A stretch of 64,000 nucleotides of DNA from an uncultured Collinsella sp. (GTDB taxonomy: Bacteria > Actinomycetota > Coriobacteriia > Coriobacteriales > Coriobacteriaceae): assembly GCA_938023705.1 (NCBI GenBank), contig CALJDJ010000070.1, positions 62,001 through 126,000 on the forward strand, in the 5' to 3' direction. Both the position numbers and the translations under genes were made by a program. Each line of letters begins with the position of its first letter. Within the stretch, counting starts at the first letter, position 1. The notes beneath the pieces are model-generated. The model did not search any database and had not been told where the DNA came from. It saw only the letters and a list, made by a program, of their open reading frames with translations. Shown here one piece after another: positions 46,301 through 54,430 of this stretch.

Positions 46301-46767
46301 AGCGCCGCCACAAGGCTCGGGCTCGTGGGGACGGGCGCCGGGAAGGGAAAGTTGGGGTTGACGGCCGGCGCTTTGGGCGCGGTGCGCGCGGGCTGTTTCG
46401 GCTGCGCCGTAAACGTGCGGACCGGCGTGCGCAGGCCCTCGACGGGCTCTGTGCCGCTTGCGTCCAGATACGCCAGCGCCGTGGCGATGGCGTGCTTGCA
46501 CATGCCGGGATAGCGATAGGCAGCGGGGCAATCGCAGTCGTAGTCGATCACCTCATGCTCGTCCATGTCGAGCGCCACGCGCGTCTTGTACAGGTCGCCG
46601 CGCGAGCCGCGCACCGAGCCCTCGACCGTCACGTTTTTGGAAAAGCGCGAGCCGCTGTCCTCAATCGACAGCACGGCGCCGTTGAGCATGAGCGAGCGCC
46701 CCTTCATAAAGGTGCCGCTCAGCGCCGCCTCTTTCCGAAGCGCCTGCACAAACGTCCCCTGTGCCAT
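43303..46767 (-). CDS. SWIM-SNF2 family helicase
   Basis: 1,154 residues. The N-terminal SWIM zinc finger shows C78, C80, C90 and H92. A central region of about 500 residues (bacterial SNF2-associated) leads to the SNF2 ATPase: Walker A DDMGLGKT near 715, DEAQ (LDEAQYIKN) near 815, and the helicase C-terminal block with SLKAGGVGLNL, ATDRAHRIGQ. It remodels or translocates on DNA; the exact target is unknown. ATG 46767 lies five bases after GGAGG. It starts 28 bases downstream of the dnaE stop, so it may be cotranscribed with dnaE. Confidence 0.93.
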   Translation of the reverse strand: MAQGTFVQALRKEAALSGTFMKGRSLMLNGAVLSIEDSGSRFSKNVTVEGSVRGSRGDLYKTRVALDMDEHEVIDYDCDCPAAYRYPGMCKHAIATALAYLDASGTEPVEGLRTPVRTFTAQPKQPARTAPKAPAVNPNFPFPAPVPTSPSLVAALSDLSDARMDELASMRRKLAGAVDPDAPKAALEPSLVPYYNPLFADRFSWALEFRIRCGSVSYVVKDIDGMADAYVRGGTFSYGKKLTFVHSPEAFDETSAKLLNLVATTVAYLDDITSSRSASYDFARSGFVAERQLPLSEHSIVYVLDLLRGQTISFEPAWSRGMTTHRTYDVAVELSPQGEDGASAKRPPLLAAKIAPAAGGSYDLRLPADAYCFASDDVAYLVDTRRARRTDVAFAQHAAPFLSRLLPCRTPVHIAAEQVGEFCRMALPILRDYTDLTAPAVLDTVAPEPSFAMAIGVDDGLVTCKITVTYGDWSADLFSLGAPGSPFEERRPGVPPRDEVAEFRVMDTAALYFDFYEGGLAFEERDDARLFCLLTEGLSALSELGEVMLSDRLRQISVRPAPKLSVRATAKSNLLDVELGASGLSAADLAVYLDSYKRHQTFARLTSGDIIRLDEGARAAFGLAEDLGVDAVDLLDGVSLPASSTLFVDSMLARTPALEADRDAAFRRTVERLDTLGKMDFTVPASLKATMRGYQVDGYQWLGSLEHLGLGGILADDMGLGKTLQMIAHILARVEAGDTKPTLVVCPASLVYNWTAELERFAPSLDVCAIVGAKAQRRMQISGVAEHSVVVTSYDLMRRDIDEYVEQDFARVVLDEAQYIKNPLTQVARAAKRLPAGVRFALTGTPIENRLSELWSIFDFLMPGLLGTRESFAKRFESPVEHAEGDSAARLQALVSPFVLRRVKEDVVADLPEKIEDTVLARLTGEQSKLYLANQDRIAQQVQHREASEFKKDKLKVLAELTKLRQICCDPHLHYEDYKAGSAKLDACMELVHGALDGGHHILLFSQFTGMLDIIGKRLAKEDIGFLKLTGASSKESRAKMVAQFQAGEVPVFLISLKAGGVGLNLTAADVVIHYDPWWNVAAQDQATDRAHRIGQQHTVTVYKLIAKDTIEERIMQMQESKRDLVNSVLGGDGISSALFTREDVLALLGGDGR

Positions 46768-46795
46768 CACTTCCTCCAATCTCACCCGGGGTAGC

Positions 46796-49700
46796 TTAGA
46801 TCACCGTCACGCGACCCTGGTTGCCCACGATGGCCTTGGCCTCGGCCAGCAGCGGAATCGAGCGCGCGTTGACCTTGGCAGGCACCTCGGCGCGCAGCAC
46901 GCGCCCGTCCACCTGCTCGATAAAGATCTCCACGCGATCGCCGCCCGGGTTGGTGGTGAGCACCGTGGCCAGGCGCGCCATATTGCCCTGGCTAAAGCGG
47001 CTGTTGGGCACCATAACCTCAAACACCTTGGGCTTGTTGTTCTCCTCGTTGAGCTCCAGCGGCACGATCTCCTGCGCGATGATCTGGTCGCCGCGGTCCG
47101 AGCGCTCGAGCTTGCCCTTAATGCGCACAAACGCATCGGACAGCTGTGCACCGGTCTCGGGATCGACCTCGCCGTACAGGTACCCCTCGGCCTCCTTGTA
47201 GGTCTTGGGGAACACGACGACGGTGGCCTCGCCTTCCATGTCCTCGAGCTGCACGATGCCCATGGGGTCGCCGTTTTTGGTCACGCGCTTGGACACGCTC
47301 GAGACCATGCCGGCCCACCACAGCGCCTTACCCTCGGGAATCTCCTGGTTGATGGTGCCGCCCGTAGGATTCTGAACTTCGTAGCCGGTGTCGATCTGCG
47401 AGAACGAAAAGTCGCGCGCCTTGGCTAGCGCATACTCAAACGGGCGCAGCGGGTGGTCCGAGACATAGATGCCCAGAACCTCTTTCTCCTGGCTCAGCTT
47501 GAGGTGGCGGTCCCATTCCTGGCCATCCGGATCGGGCACGCTGACCTCGAAGCCCGAGCCCTCAACGTCGCCAAACATATCGAAGAACGACGTCTGGCCG
47601 CTCGCGCGATCCTTCTGGCGCTTTACCGCGGCGTCGATGATGTTCTCGGGGTTGTTCTTGTCCACAAAGTGCATCATCTGGCGACGCGGATACCCCGTGG
47701 AGTCGAAGGCGCCTGCCTTGATGAGCGATTCGATCACGCGACGGTTTGCCTGGCTCGAGTCCACGCGCTCGACAAAGTCGTGCAGCGTCTTAAACGGGCC
47801 GCCCGCCTCGCGCTCGGCAATGATCGCCTGCGCCACGCCGGTGCCCACGCCGCGAATGCCGGCCAGACCAAAACGCACGCCCTCCTTGGTAGCCGTGAAC
47901 TCGGTACCGGACTCGTTGACATCTGGCGAAAGCACGGGGATGCCGTCGTGACGGCATGCCGAGACGTAGTGCACGATCTTGTCGGTTTTGCCCGTATAGG
48001 ACGTCAGAACGGCCGCCATGTATTCGTGCGGATAGTGTGCCTTGAGCCACGCCGTCTGCATAACCAGGATGGCGTAGCCGGCGGAGTGCGACTTGTTGAA
48101 GGCGTAGGACGCGAACTCGAGAACATCGTCCCAAATCTTCTGGGCGACCTCGCGCGTGTAGTTGTTCTTGATAGCGCCGTTCATCCAGTGGTCGTAGGTG
48201 GTCTCGTCCGAGCCATCCTCCCAGTGCAGCACCGTCGACGTGAGCAGCTTGATCTTCTTCTTAGCCACGGGCTTACGGATACGCGAGTCCGATTCGCCCT
48301 TAGAGAAGCCGCACATCTCGACGGAGATGAGCATAACCTGCTCCTGGTAGACCATGGTGCCGTAGGTTTCGCCCAGGATGTCGTCCAGGCGGTCGTCGTA
48401 GGAGACGGCCGGCTCCTTGCCGTTCATACGGTTGATGTAGGACGACACCATGCCGGCGCCCAGCGGGCCCGGGCGGTACAGGGCGATCAATGCCACGACG
48501 TGCTTGTACTCGGTGGGCTTCATGTTCTTGATCGTAGCCGTCATGCCGGCGGACTCGACCTGGAAGACGCCGGCGGTGTGGCCGGAGCCCATGAGCTTAA
48601 AGATCTCGGGATCGTCAAAGGGAATCTCTTCCTCTTTGATGTCGATGCCGAAGTTCTTTTTGATGTTTGCCTTGGCCTTGGAGATTACCGTCAGCGTGCG
48701 CAGGCCCAAGAAGTCCATCTTGAGCAGGCCCATGTCGGCAACGGTATGGCCCTCGTACTGGGTAATCTCGACGCCGCCTTTGGTGTCGAGCTTGGTGGGC
48801 ACGTGCTCGTTGACGGGGTCGCGGCAGATCAGAACGGCGCACGCGTGCACACCCTCGCCACGGGTGAGGCCCTCAATCGAGAGCGCCGTGTCGATGATAC
48901 GGCGGGCGTCGTCGTCCTTTTTATATGCCTCGGCAAAATCGGGGTTAAACAGGTCCTCTTTGCCGGGTTGCTTTTCGAGCACCTGCTTGAGCTTGACCTT
49001 GGGATCGCTCGAGACCATCTTGGACAGGCGCTGGCCCATGTAGACCGGGTAGTCCAGGACGCGCGCGGCGTCGTTGATGGCCTGCTTGGCCTTAATGGTC
49101 GAGTAGGTGATGACGTGGGTGACCTTCTCGGGACCGTAGAGCTGGCGAACGTGCTCCACGACCTCGAGGCGCCGCTCATCGTCGAAGTCCATATCGATAT
49201 CGGGCATCTCGGTACGCTGCGGAGACAGGAACCTCTCGAACATCAGGCCGTTCTCGAGCGGGTCGAACGCGGTGATGTTCATAGCGTAGGCGACGATAGC
49301 GCCGGCGGCCGAGCCACGGCCGGGGCCGACACCGATGCCGTTGTCCTTGGCCCATTGCACGTACTCGGCAACGATCAAAAAGTAGGCGGCAAAGCCCTTG
49401 TCGCAGATGACCTTGTATTCGTACTCAAAGCGCTCTTTGATGTTAACGCCGCCGATCTCGCGCGTAGCCCAGTCGTCACCATAGTGCTGGCGCAGGCCCT
49501 TCTCGCACTCGCGGCGGAACTGGCTCTCGTGCGTCTCGCCGGGATCGAGCAGCGGGAAGCGCGGCAGGATGATGGAGTCCCAGTCCAGCTCGACGTAGCA
49601 CTTGTCGGCGATCTCGAGCGTGTTGTCGCAGGCCTCGGGGCAATACGGGAACATCGCCCGCATCTCCTCCTCGGTCTTCATGTAAAACTCCGAGCCGGTC

Positions 49701-50599
49701 ATGCGCATGCGGTTGGGGTCGTCGACCTTGGCGTTCATGCCAATGCACATGATGACGTCCTGCACGGGCGCGTCCTCGCGGCGCAGGTAGTGGAAGTCGT
49801 TGGTGGCGATGACCTTGACACCCACCTGTTTGGCGATGTCGATGAGCGTGCGGTCCATCTGCTCGTCGGTCAGGCCGTTGTCGGTGGTGATGCCGTGTTC
49901 CTGGATCTCGATGTAAAAGTCGCCGGGGTCGAAGGTGTCGCGGAAGGTCTCGGCCCACTTGATGGCGCCTTCCATGTCACCGCGGTCGATGTATTTGGGA
50001 ATGATGCCCGCGATGCAGGCACTCGTGCAGATCATGCCCTTGGCGTGGCGGCGCAGGTTGTCGAGCGTCACGCGCGGCTTGTAATAAAAGCCCTGCACGG
50101 CGGCCTCGGAGACCGTCTGCATCAGGTTGACGTAGCCCTCCTGGTCCTTGGCCAGAAGGATCATGTGGTAAAGCTCGGGCTTATGGTCGCGGGCGAGCGT
50201 CTCGTCCGGCGTAAAGTAGACCTCGCAGCCAAAGATGGGTTTGATGACCAGGGGCGGCTTGAGCTCGTCGATGTTGCCCTTCTCGTCCCACATGGCCATG
50301 TCCTTCACATACTGGGCATGCTCGCGCGGGTTTGCCTCGGGATCGGGCTCCACCAGCTCGTCGCGGCGGTCCTTTTCCAAGAAGGCCTTGTCGTGGCTCC
50401 ACGTTTTGTACTCGGGCGTGTTGTGGTTGACGGCGTCGCAGGCCAGCGCCAGGTCGGGCACGCCATACATGTAGCCGTGGTCGGTAATGGCCACGGCGGG
50501 CATGCCCAGCTCAACGGCGCGGTTGACCATATCCTGGATACGGGTTGCGCCGTCGAGCATGGAGAAGACAGTGTGGTTGTGCAGATGGACAAATGCCAT
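46796..50599 (-). CDS. dnaE: DNA polymerase III alpha subunit
   Basis: 1,267 residues, the replicative polymerase. An N-terminal PHP domain (HLHNHTVFSMLDG, ITDHGYMYG) is followed by the C-family polymerase core with catalytic PDIDMDFDDERR near 468 and GPGRGSAAGAIVAYA near 425. Next are an HhH region, and an OB domain (about 1090-1170) reading WWAGMVSSV..., then the C-terminal tau-binding part. It is slightly longer than the usual 1,150-1,180. GGAG lies eight bases before the ATG. A 101-bp palindromic element lies between it and addA. Confidence 0.97.
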   Translation of the reverse strand: MAFVHLHNHTVFSMLDGATRIQDMVNRAVELGMPAVAITDHGYMYGVPDLALACDAVNHNTPEYKTWSHDKAFLEKDRRDELVEPDPEANPREHAQYVKDMAMWDEKGNIDELKPPLVIKPIFGCEVYFTPDETLARDHKPELYHMILLAKDQEGYVNLMQTVSEAAVQGFYYKPRVTLDNLRRHAKGMICTSACIAGIIPKYIDRGDMEGAIKWAETFRDTFDPGDFYIEIQEHGITTDNGLTDEQMDRTLIDIAKQVGVKVIATNDFHYLRREDAPVQDVIMCIGMNAKVDDPNRMRMTGSEFYMKTEEEMRAMFPYCPEACDNTLEIADKCYVELDWDSIILPRFPLLDPGETHESQFRRECEKGLRQHYGDDWATREIGGVNIKERFEYEYKVICDKGFAAYFLIVAEYVQWAKDNGIGVGPGRGSAAGAIVAYAMNITAFDPLENGLMFERFLSPQRTEMPDIDMDFDDERRLEVVEHVRQLYGPEKVTHVITYSTIKAKQAINDAARVLDYPVYMGQRLSKMVSSDPKVKLKQVLEKQPGKEDLFNPDFAEAYKKDDDARRIIDTALSIEGLTRGEGVHACAVLICRDPVNEHVPTKLDTKGGVEITQYEGHTVADMGLLKMDFLGLRTLTVISKAKANIKKNFGIDIKEEEIPFDDPEIFKLMGSGHTAGVFQVESAGMTATIKNMKPTEYKHVVALIALYRPGPLGAGMVSSYINRMNGKEPAVSYDDRLDDILGETYGTMVYQEQVMLISVEMCGFSKGESDSRIRKPVAKKKIKLLTSTVLHWEDGSDETTYDHWMNGAIKNNYTREVAQKIWDDVLEFASYAFNKSHSAGYAILVMQTAWLKAHYPHEYMAAVLTSYTGKTDKIVHYVSACRHDGIPVLSPDVNESGTEFTATKEGVRFGLAGIRGVGTGVAQAIIAEREAGGPFKTLHDFVERVDSSQANRRVIESLIKAGAFDSTGYPRRQMMHFVDKNNPENIIDAAVKRQKDRASGQTSFFDMFGDVEGSGFEVSVPDPDGQEWDRHLKLSQEKEVLGIYVSDHPLRPFEYALAKARDFSFSQIDTGYEVQNPTGGTINQEIPEGKALWWAGMVSSVSKRVTKNGDPMGIVQLEDMEGEATVVVFPKTYKEAEGYLYGEVDPETGAQLSDAFVRIKGKLERSDRGDQIIAQEIVPLELNEENNKPKVFEVMVPNSRFSQGNMARLATVLTTNPGGDRVEIFIEQVDGRVLRAEVPAKVNARSIPLLAEAKAIVGNQGRVTVI

Positions 50600-50685
50600 G
50601 TGATGAGCTCCGATGCGGGTTCGTGTTCTGACTGAACGATTTTACCGCACGGCGCGGACAGCACCCGAACCTAGCCAAACCCACA

Positions 50686-50786
50686 TGGGCAGTCAATTTG
50701 GGACGGGGCTTTTTAGCTACTTTTGCCACCCCAAGAAAACCATCCTCAAAGTAGCTAAAAAAGCCCCGTCCCAAAAAGACTGCCCA
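50686..50786. repeat. 101-bp palindromic element, 40-bp arms
   Basis: Arms 50686-50725 and 50747-50786 are near-perfect inverted copies (a few mismatches and single-base length differences), with a 21-base loop. The core is TGGGACGGGGCTTTTTAGC. It lies between addA and dnaE and could end addA transcripts. The arm and loop sizes parallel the element at 57666-57754. Confidence 0.75.
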
Positions 50787-50800
50787 ATCGCAGGTGCGGG

Positions 50801-53800
50801 CTAGAGGTTGTAGGTGACCACTTGGGGCTCGGCGGGTTCGGCAGAGGAGATCTGGTCAACTTGTTCCACGCGGACGAACTTGACGGTCACGGCCTCAAAG
50901 CCCGCCTTGTGCAGAACATCAGCGTAGACGCGCGCCTGCAGGGCGTGCTTCTCCTGCAGCTGATCCGGCGTCTCGTCCGGTGTGCCGCCCGTCTTGTAGT
51001 CGATGACCAGCGCGCGCGACGGATCGGCCGGGTCGGTTGCCAAAGCGTCGATGGCGCCCTCGGCATATGCACCGTAGCGGGCAATGTCCTTGTCCTCACA
51101 GCCCAGCGAAAAGAACGGCACCTCGGCGCGAACGCACGGCCACGCGAGCAGGTCGGCACGAACAGCCGACTTGAGCCAGCGGTCCAGGGCAACGTCGAAG
51201 CGTTCGCGCTGCTCCGGCGTCAGGCGCCACAAGCGTGCCAGCGCATCGGCGCGCGCAGCGGGCAACACGTCGGCACCCATCTCGATCAGCCACTGGCAGG
51301 CAGCATGGAACGCCGAGCCCAGCGCCATGGGGTTGCCGGCGGGCTCAACGGCGGCCACGTCTGCATCCGTCATCTCGGAACCATCCGACTCCGCATCATC
51401 GTCGGCCTCGTCCATGGGCACGTGTGCCTCGGCGGCACGGTCCTCGGACTCGGCATGCAGCGCCGCGGCAATTGACGAGTAGCTGTACGAATCGCGCGCC
51501 GGATACGGGCAGGTGCCCATGCGCACGCCCACCGCCTGGGGATACACGAGCTCAAACGCATCGGGCTCGGCGTCGGCAGGACCGGGCACAGTTGAGTGCG
51601 CAGCATTATCGGCGGCATCGGCATCGCCGCGGACAAGCCTGCCCTCGGCATCCAGAGAAGCATTGGCCTCAAACGACTGCTCGCCAAAGGAAAAGTCCGC
51701 GAGCGAAATGAGCTCGTAGTCGCCCGGCTGGGAGTTGTCGAACACCAGGCGGTCGGCATCGAGCTGCGGCATGTCCAGAGCGTCGGTAGGCAGAATACGA
51801 CGCAGCACGTCATAGGTCAGATCGGTCTCGACGTCGAAGGTCGGCGCCGTCACCTTGCCACGGCTCACGCCGGCATCCATCGCCAAGATCACCAGCTCTC
51901 GCGCACGCGTCATGGCAACATAGAGCAAGCGGGCCCGCTCCTCGAGCGAAAGCTGCAGGTCGTCGTTGCGCAGGCGAACGAATGCCTCGGCGGGAGAACC
52001 CGTCGCGCAGACGTCCTCCATGAGCTCCGGCGGCAACCATAGCGACGTGCCCTTGCCCTTAAACGCATGCTCAAACTGCTTTTTGACGTCATCGCCCTTC
52101 ACGAACGTACCGTCCGCGAGTTTAACGCCGTCGAAGCGTGCCGGCAGCGCCACGACCTGCGCCCCGCCGTCGACGCGACCCATCTGCGCCGCACCGGACG
52201 ACTTGCGCACGCCAAAGCACTCGGCAACTGCAACGACCGGATACTCCAGGCCCTTGGACGCATGCACGGTCATGATGCGCACCGCGCCGTCGCCCTCCTC
52301 GTTGAGGGCGCCTGGGGCCTCCTTGCCCGCCAAGAAGCGGTCGAAGGCAAGCGCAATGGAACGCGGCGAGTTACCGAACTCGGCCTCCGCCTCGGCCACG
52401 GCATCGAGCGCCTTAAGCACGTTGGCGGCAATGGCCCTGCCCTCGGGACCACGCTGTGCCAGACGCACAAACCAGCCGGAGGCGTTGACAGTATCGCGCG
52501 CGATGGCGGCGAACGAATCGCGCCCCACACGGCGAAGCGCGTAGCGCAGCACCTCGCGGGCGCGCGTCACGAGCGGCAAGTCTTGCAAACCCGGCACATC
52601 GAAATCGCTCATGATACCCGCATCGATGTTGCGGCGCGAGGTCTCCCCCGTCTGGTCGTCCAGCTTGGTCGCCAGCGCCAGGAACTCCTGGGCGCCGAGC
52701 GCAAACATCGGCGAGGCGAGCAGCGGCATAAGGCCCTGCGCCGTATCGGCCGGATTGGCGAGTGCGCAGACCAGGGCACGCACCGTCTGCACCTCGGCTG
52801 CCTGGGCAAAGACCGAGCCGCCTGCGATCACGCAGTCGAGCCCCTGGTCGCGGAAGGCCTGCGCATAGACATCGGCGTTGGTCATGCGGCCCAGCAGCAG
52901 GACCATGCTGCCCTGGGGCTGGCCCGCTTTAACGAGTGCTTGGAATCGCTCCGCAATCGCGCGAGCTTTCGCCTGCGTTCGCTCCTGCGTACTGCCACCG
53001 GCAACGAGCAGCGCCTGGCGGCGCGATGCCTTCGCCTTGAGCTTGTCCTCGCGTTCGTCGCTCGGTTCAAGATCCAAGAACCCCTGCATCAAACCACCGG
53101 TGTCGCCGTCAAAGACGCGCGCCACACAGCGCAGCACCTCGTCGTGGCTGCGGAAGTTGCGTACAAGCTTGACGAGCTCGCCGGCGGGGGCATCGGACGT
53201 GGCGACCGTCTCGGGCGCCGTCGTCGAACCCACCTTGCGCTCCTGGCGACGGAACACCTCGACCTCGGCACCACGGAAGCGGTAGATCGACTGCTGCGCA
53301 TCGCCTACGGTGCACAGTGCGCGCTCCCCCGCGCCCGTCAGGTAACGGATCAAATCGACCTGCATCTGGTCGGTATCCTGGAACTCATCGATCATGACCA
53401 TCTTAAAGCGGCCCTCGTACGCAGCACGAATGGCAGGGTAATCGCGCAACGCCTCGTAGGCCATGCGCAGTAGGTCGTTGTTATCGAGGGCGGACTGGTC
53501 AGCCTTGAGCGCGCGGTATTCCGCCTCCACAGCACGAGCAAGCCCCACCAGCGCATCGAGCGCCGGACCGCCGCAGGCAAGCACGATATTGATAAATGCA
53601 TCGGCGGCCTCGGCCTTGAGTAGCTCCACCTGCTCCTTGGGGAACGCCTTGCTCGCGCGCGGCATGGTGCACGACATCATGAGTCGCGCCGCATCCTCCA
53701 TGGTTTTGCCACTCGCCTCAAACGCGTCGATGGCGTCGAGTGCCACCTGTGCCTTTTCGGTCGCGGCCTTGCTCGCACCCAACGCCGCGCGATAGGCGTC

Positions 53801-54427
53801 GGCAAGCGCCGAGGTGTCAGCCTGGCCGCGCGCCACGCACACATCGTCCATGCCGCCCGGCAGCTGGCTCGATAGCTCCAGCAGGTCGCGCACCAGTCCT
53901 TTAATGGTGGTACCGGCGCCAAACGGCCCACCCTCGCCCGCCATGGGATACCAAGCGTAGAGGGCCTTAAGCGAAGCGGCGAGCTCGGGGGCGGCATCGG
54001 GCGCCGTCGCGCGGGCCAGCACATGCTCAACAGCCTGGTCCATAAGCTCGTCGGTATCGGTGAGCACCGTGAACTCGGGATCGATGCCCAGCTCCAACGC
54101 ATGTGCGCGCAGGATACGCGAGCACATGCCGTGAATGGTCGAGATCCACGCATCGTCGACGGTCAGGGCTTCCTCGTCCATGCCCTCGTCGATGAGCGCG
54201 CGGCGCACACGGTCACGGATCTCGGCCGCGGCGTCTTTGGTAAAGGTAATGGCGAGCACCTGGTCCAGATGCTCAACGAACGGACCGGATTCGGGCGAGA
54301 GCGCGTAGACGATGCGGCGCGTGAGGGTAAAGGTCTTGCCCGAACCGGCACCCGCCGAGACAAACAGCGGACGGTCGAGCGTTTTGACGATCTGCAGCTG
54401 TTGCGGCATCAAAGTCGAAAGATCCAT
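50801..54427 (-). CDS. addA: Helicase-nuclease AddA
   Basis: 1,208 residues. UvrD/Rep-type helicase with a C-terminal nuclease, half of the AddAB double-strand-break resection enzyme. Walker A SAGAGSGKT near 24-32, ITFTKDAAAEI (motif Ia), MIDEFQDTD (motif II), DAQQSIYRFRGA (motif III) and LLYVAMTRARE (motif VI). The C-terminal PD-(D/E)XK nuclease shows GAIDAL and VIDYKTGG near 1139, with QARVYADVL after it. It starts three bases after the addB stop, so it is the second gene of an addB-addA operon. Confidence 0.93.
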   Translation of the reverse strand: MDLSTLMPQQLQIVKTLDRPLFVSAGAGSGKTFTLTRRIVYALSPESGPFVEHLDQVLAITFTKDAAAEIRDRVRRALIDEGMDEEALTVDDAWISTIHGMCSRILRAHALELGIDPEFTVLTDTDELMDQAVEHVLARATAPDAAPELAASLKALYAWYPMAGEGGPFGAGTTIKGLVRDLLELSSQLPGGMDDVCVARGQADTSALADAYRAALGASKAATEKAQVALDAIDAFEASGKTMEDAARLMMSCTMPRASKAFPKEQVELLKAEAADAFINIVLACGGPALDALVGLARAVEAEYRALKADQSALDNNDLLRMAYEALRDYPAIRAAYEGRFKMVMIDEFQDTDQMQVDLIRYLTGAGERALCTVGDAQQSIYRFRGAEVEVFRRQERKVGSTTAPETVATSDAPAGELVKLVRNFRSHDEVLRCVARVFDGDTGGLMQGFLDLEPSDEREDKLKAKASRRQALLVAGGSTQERTQAKARAIAERFQALVKAGQPQGSMVLLLGRMTNADVYAQAFRDQGLDCVIAGGSVFAQAAEVQTVRALVCALANPADTAQGLMPLLASPMFALGAQEFLALATKLDDQTGETSRRNIDAGIMSDFDVPGLQDLPLVTRAREVLRYALRRVGRDSFAAIARDTVNASGWFVRLAQRGPEGRAIAANVLKALDAVAEAEAEFGNSPRSIALAFDRFLAGKEAPGALNEEGDGAVRIMTVHASKGLEYPVVAVAECFGVRKSSGAAQMGRVDGGAQVVALPARFDGVKLADGTFVKGDDVKKQFEHAFKGKGTSLWLPPELMEDVCATGSPAEAFVRLRNDDLQLSLEERARLLYVAMTRARELVILAMDAGVSRGKVTAPTFDVETDLTYDVLRRILPTDALDMPQLDADRLVFDNSQPGDYELISLADFSFGEQSFEANASLDAEGRLVRGDADAADNAAHSTVPGPADAEPDAFELVYPQAVGVRMGTCPYPARDSYSYSSIAAALHAESEDRAAEAHVPMDEADDDAESDGSEMTDADVAAVEPAGNPMALGSAFHAACQWLIEMGADVLPAARADALARLWRLTPEQRERFDVALDRWLKSAVRADLLAWPCVRAEVPFFSLGCEDKDIARYGAYAEGAIDALATDPADPSRALVIDYKTGGTPDETPDQLQEKHALQARVYADVLHKAGFEAVTVKFVRVEQVDQISSAEPAEPQVVTYNL

Positions 54428-54430
54428 GGT

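Noticed and set aside
47453..50635. A 1,060-codon plus-strand open frame opposite dnaE
   Set aside because: No family match by eye, and dnaE is unmistakable on the other strand.
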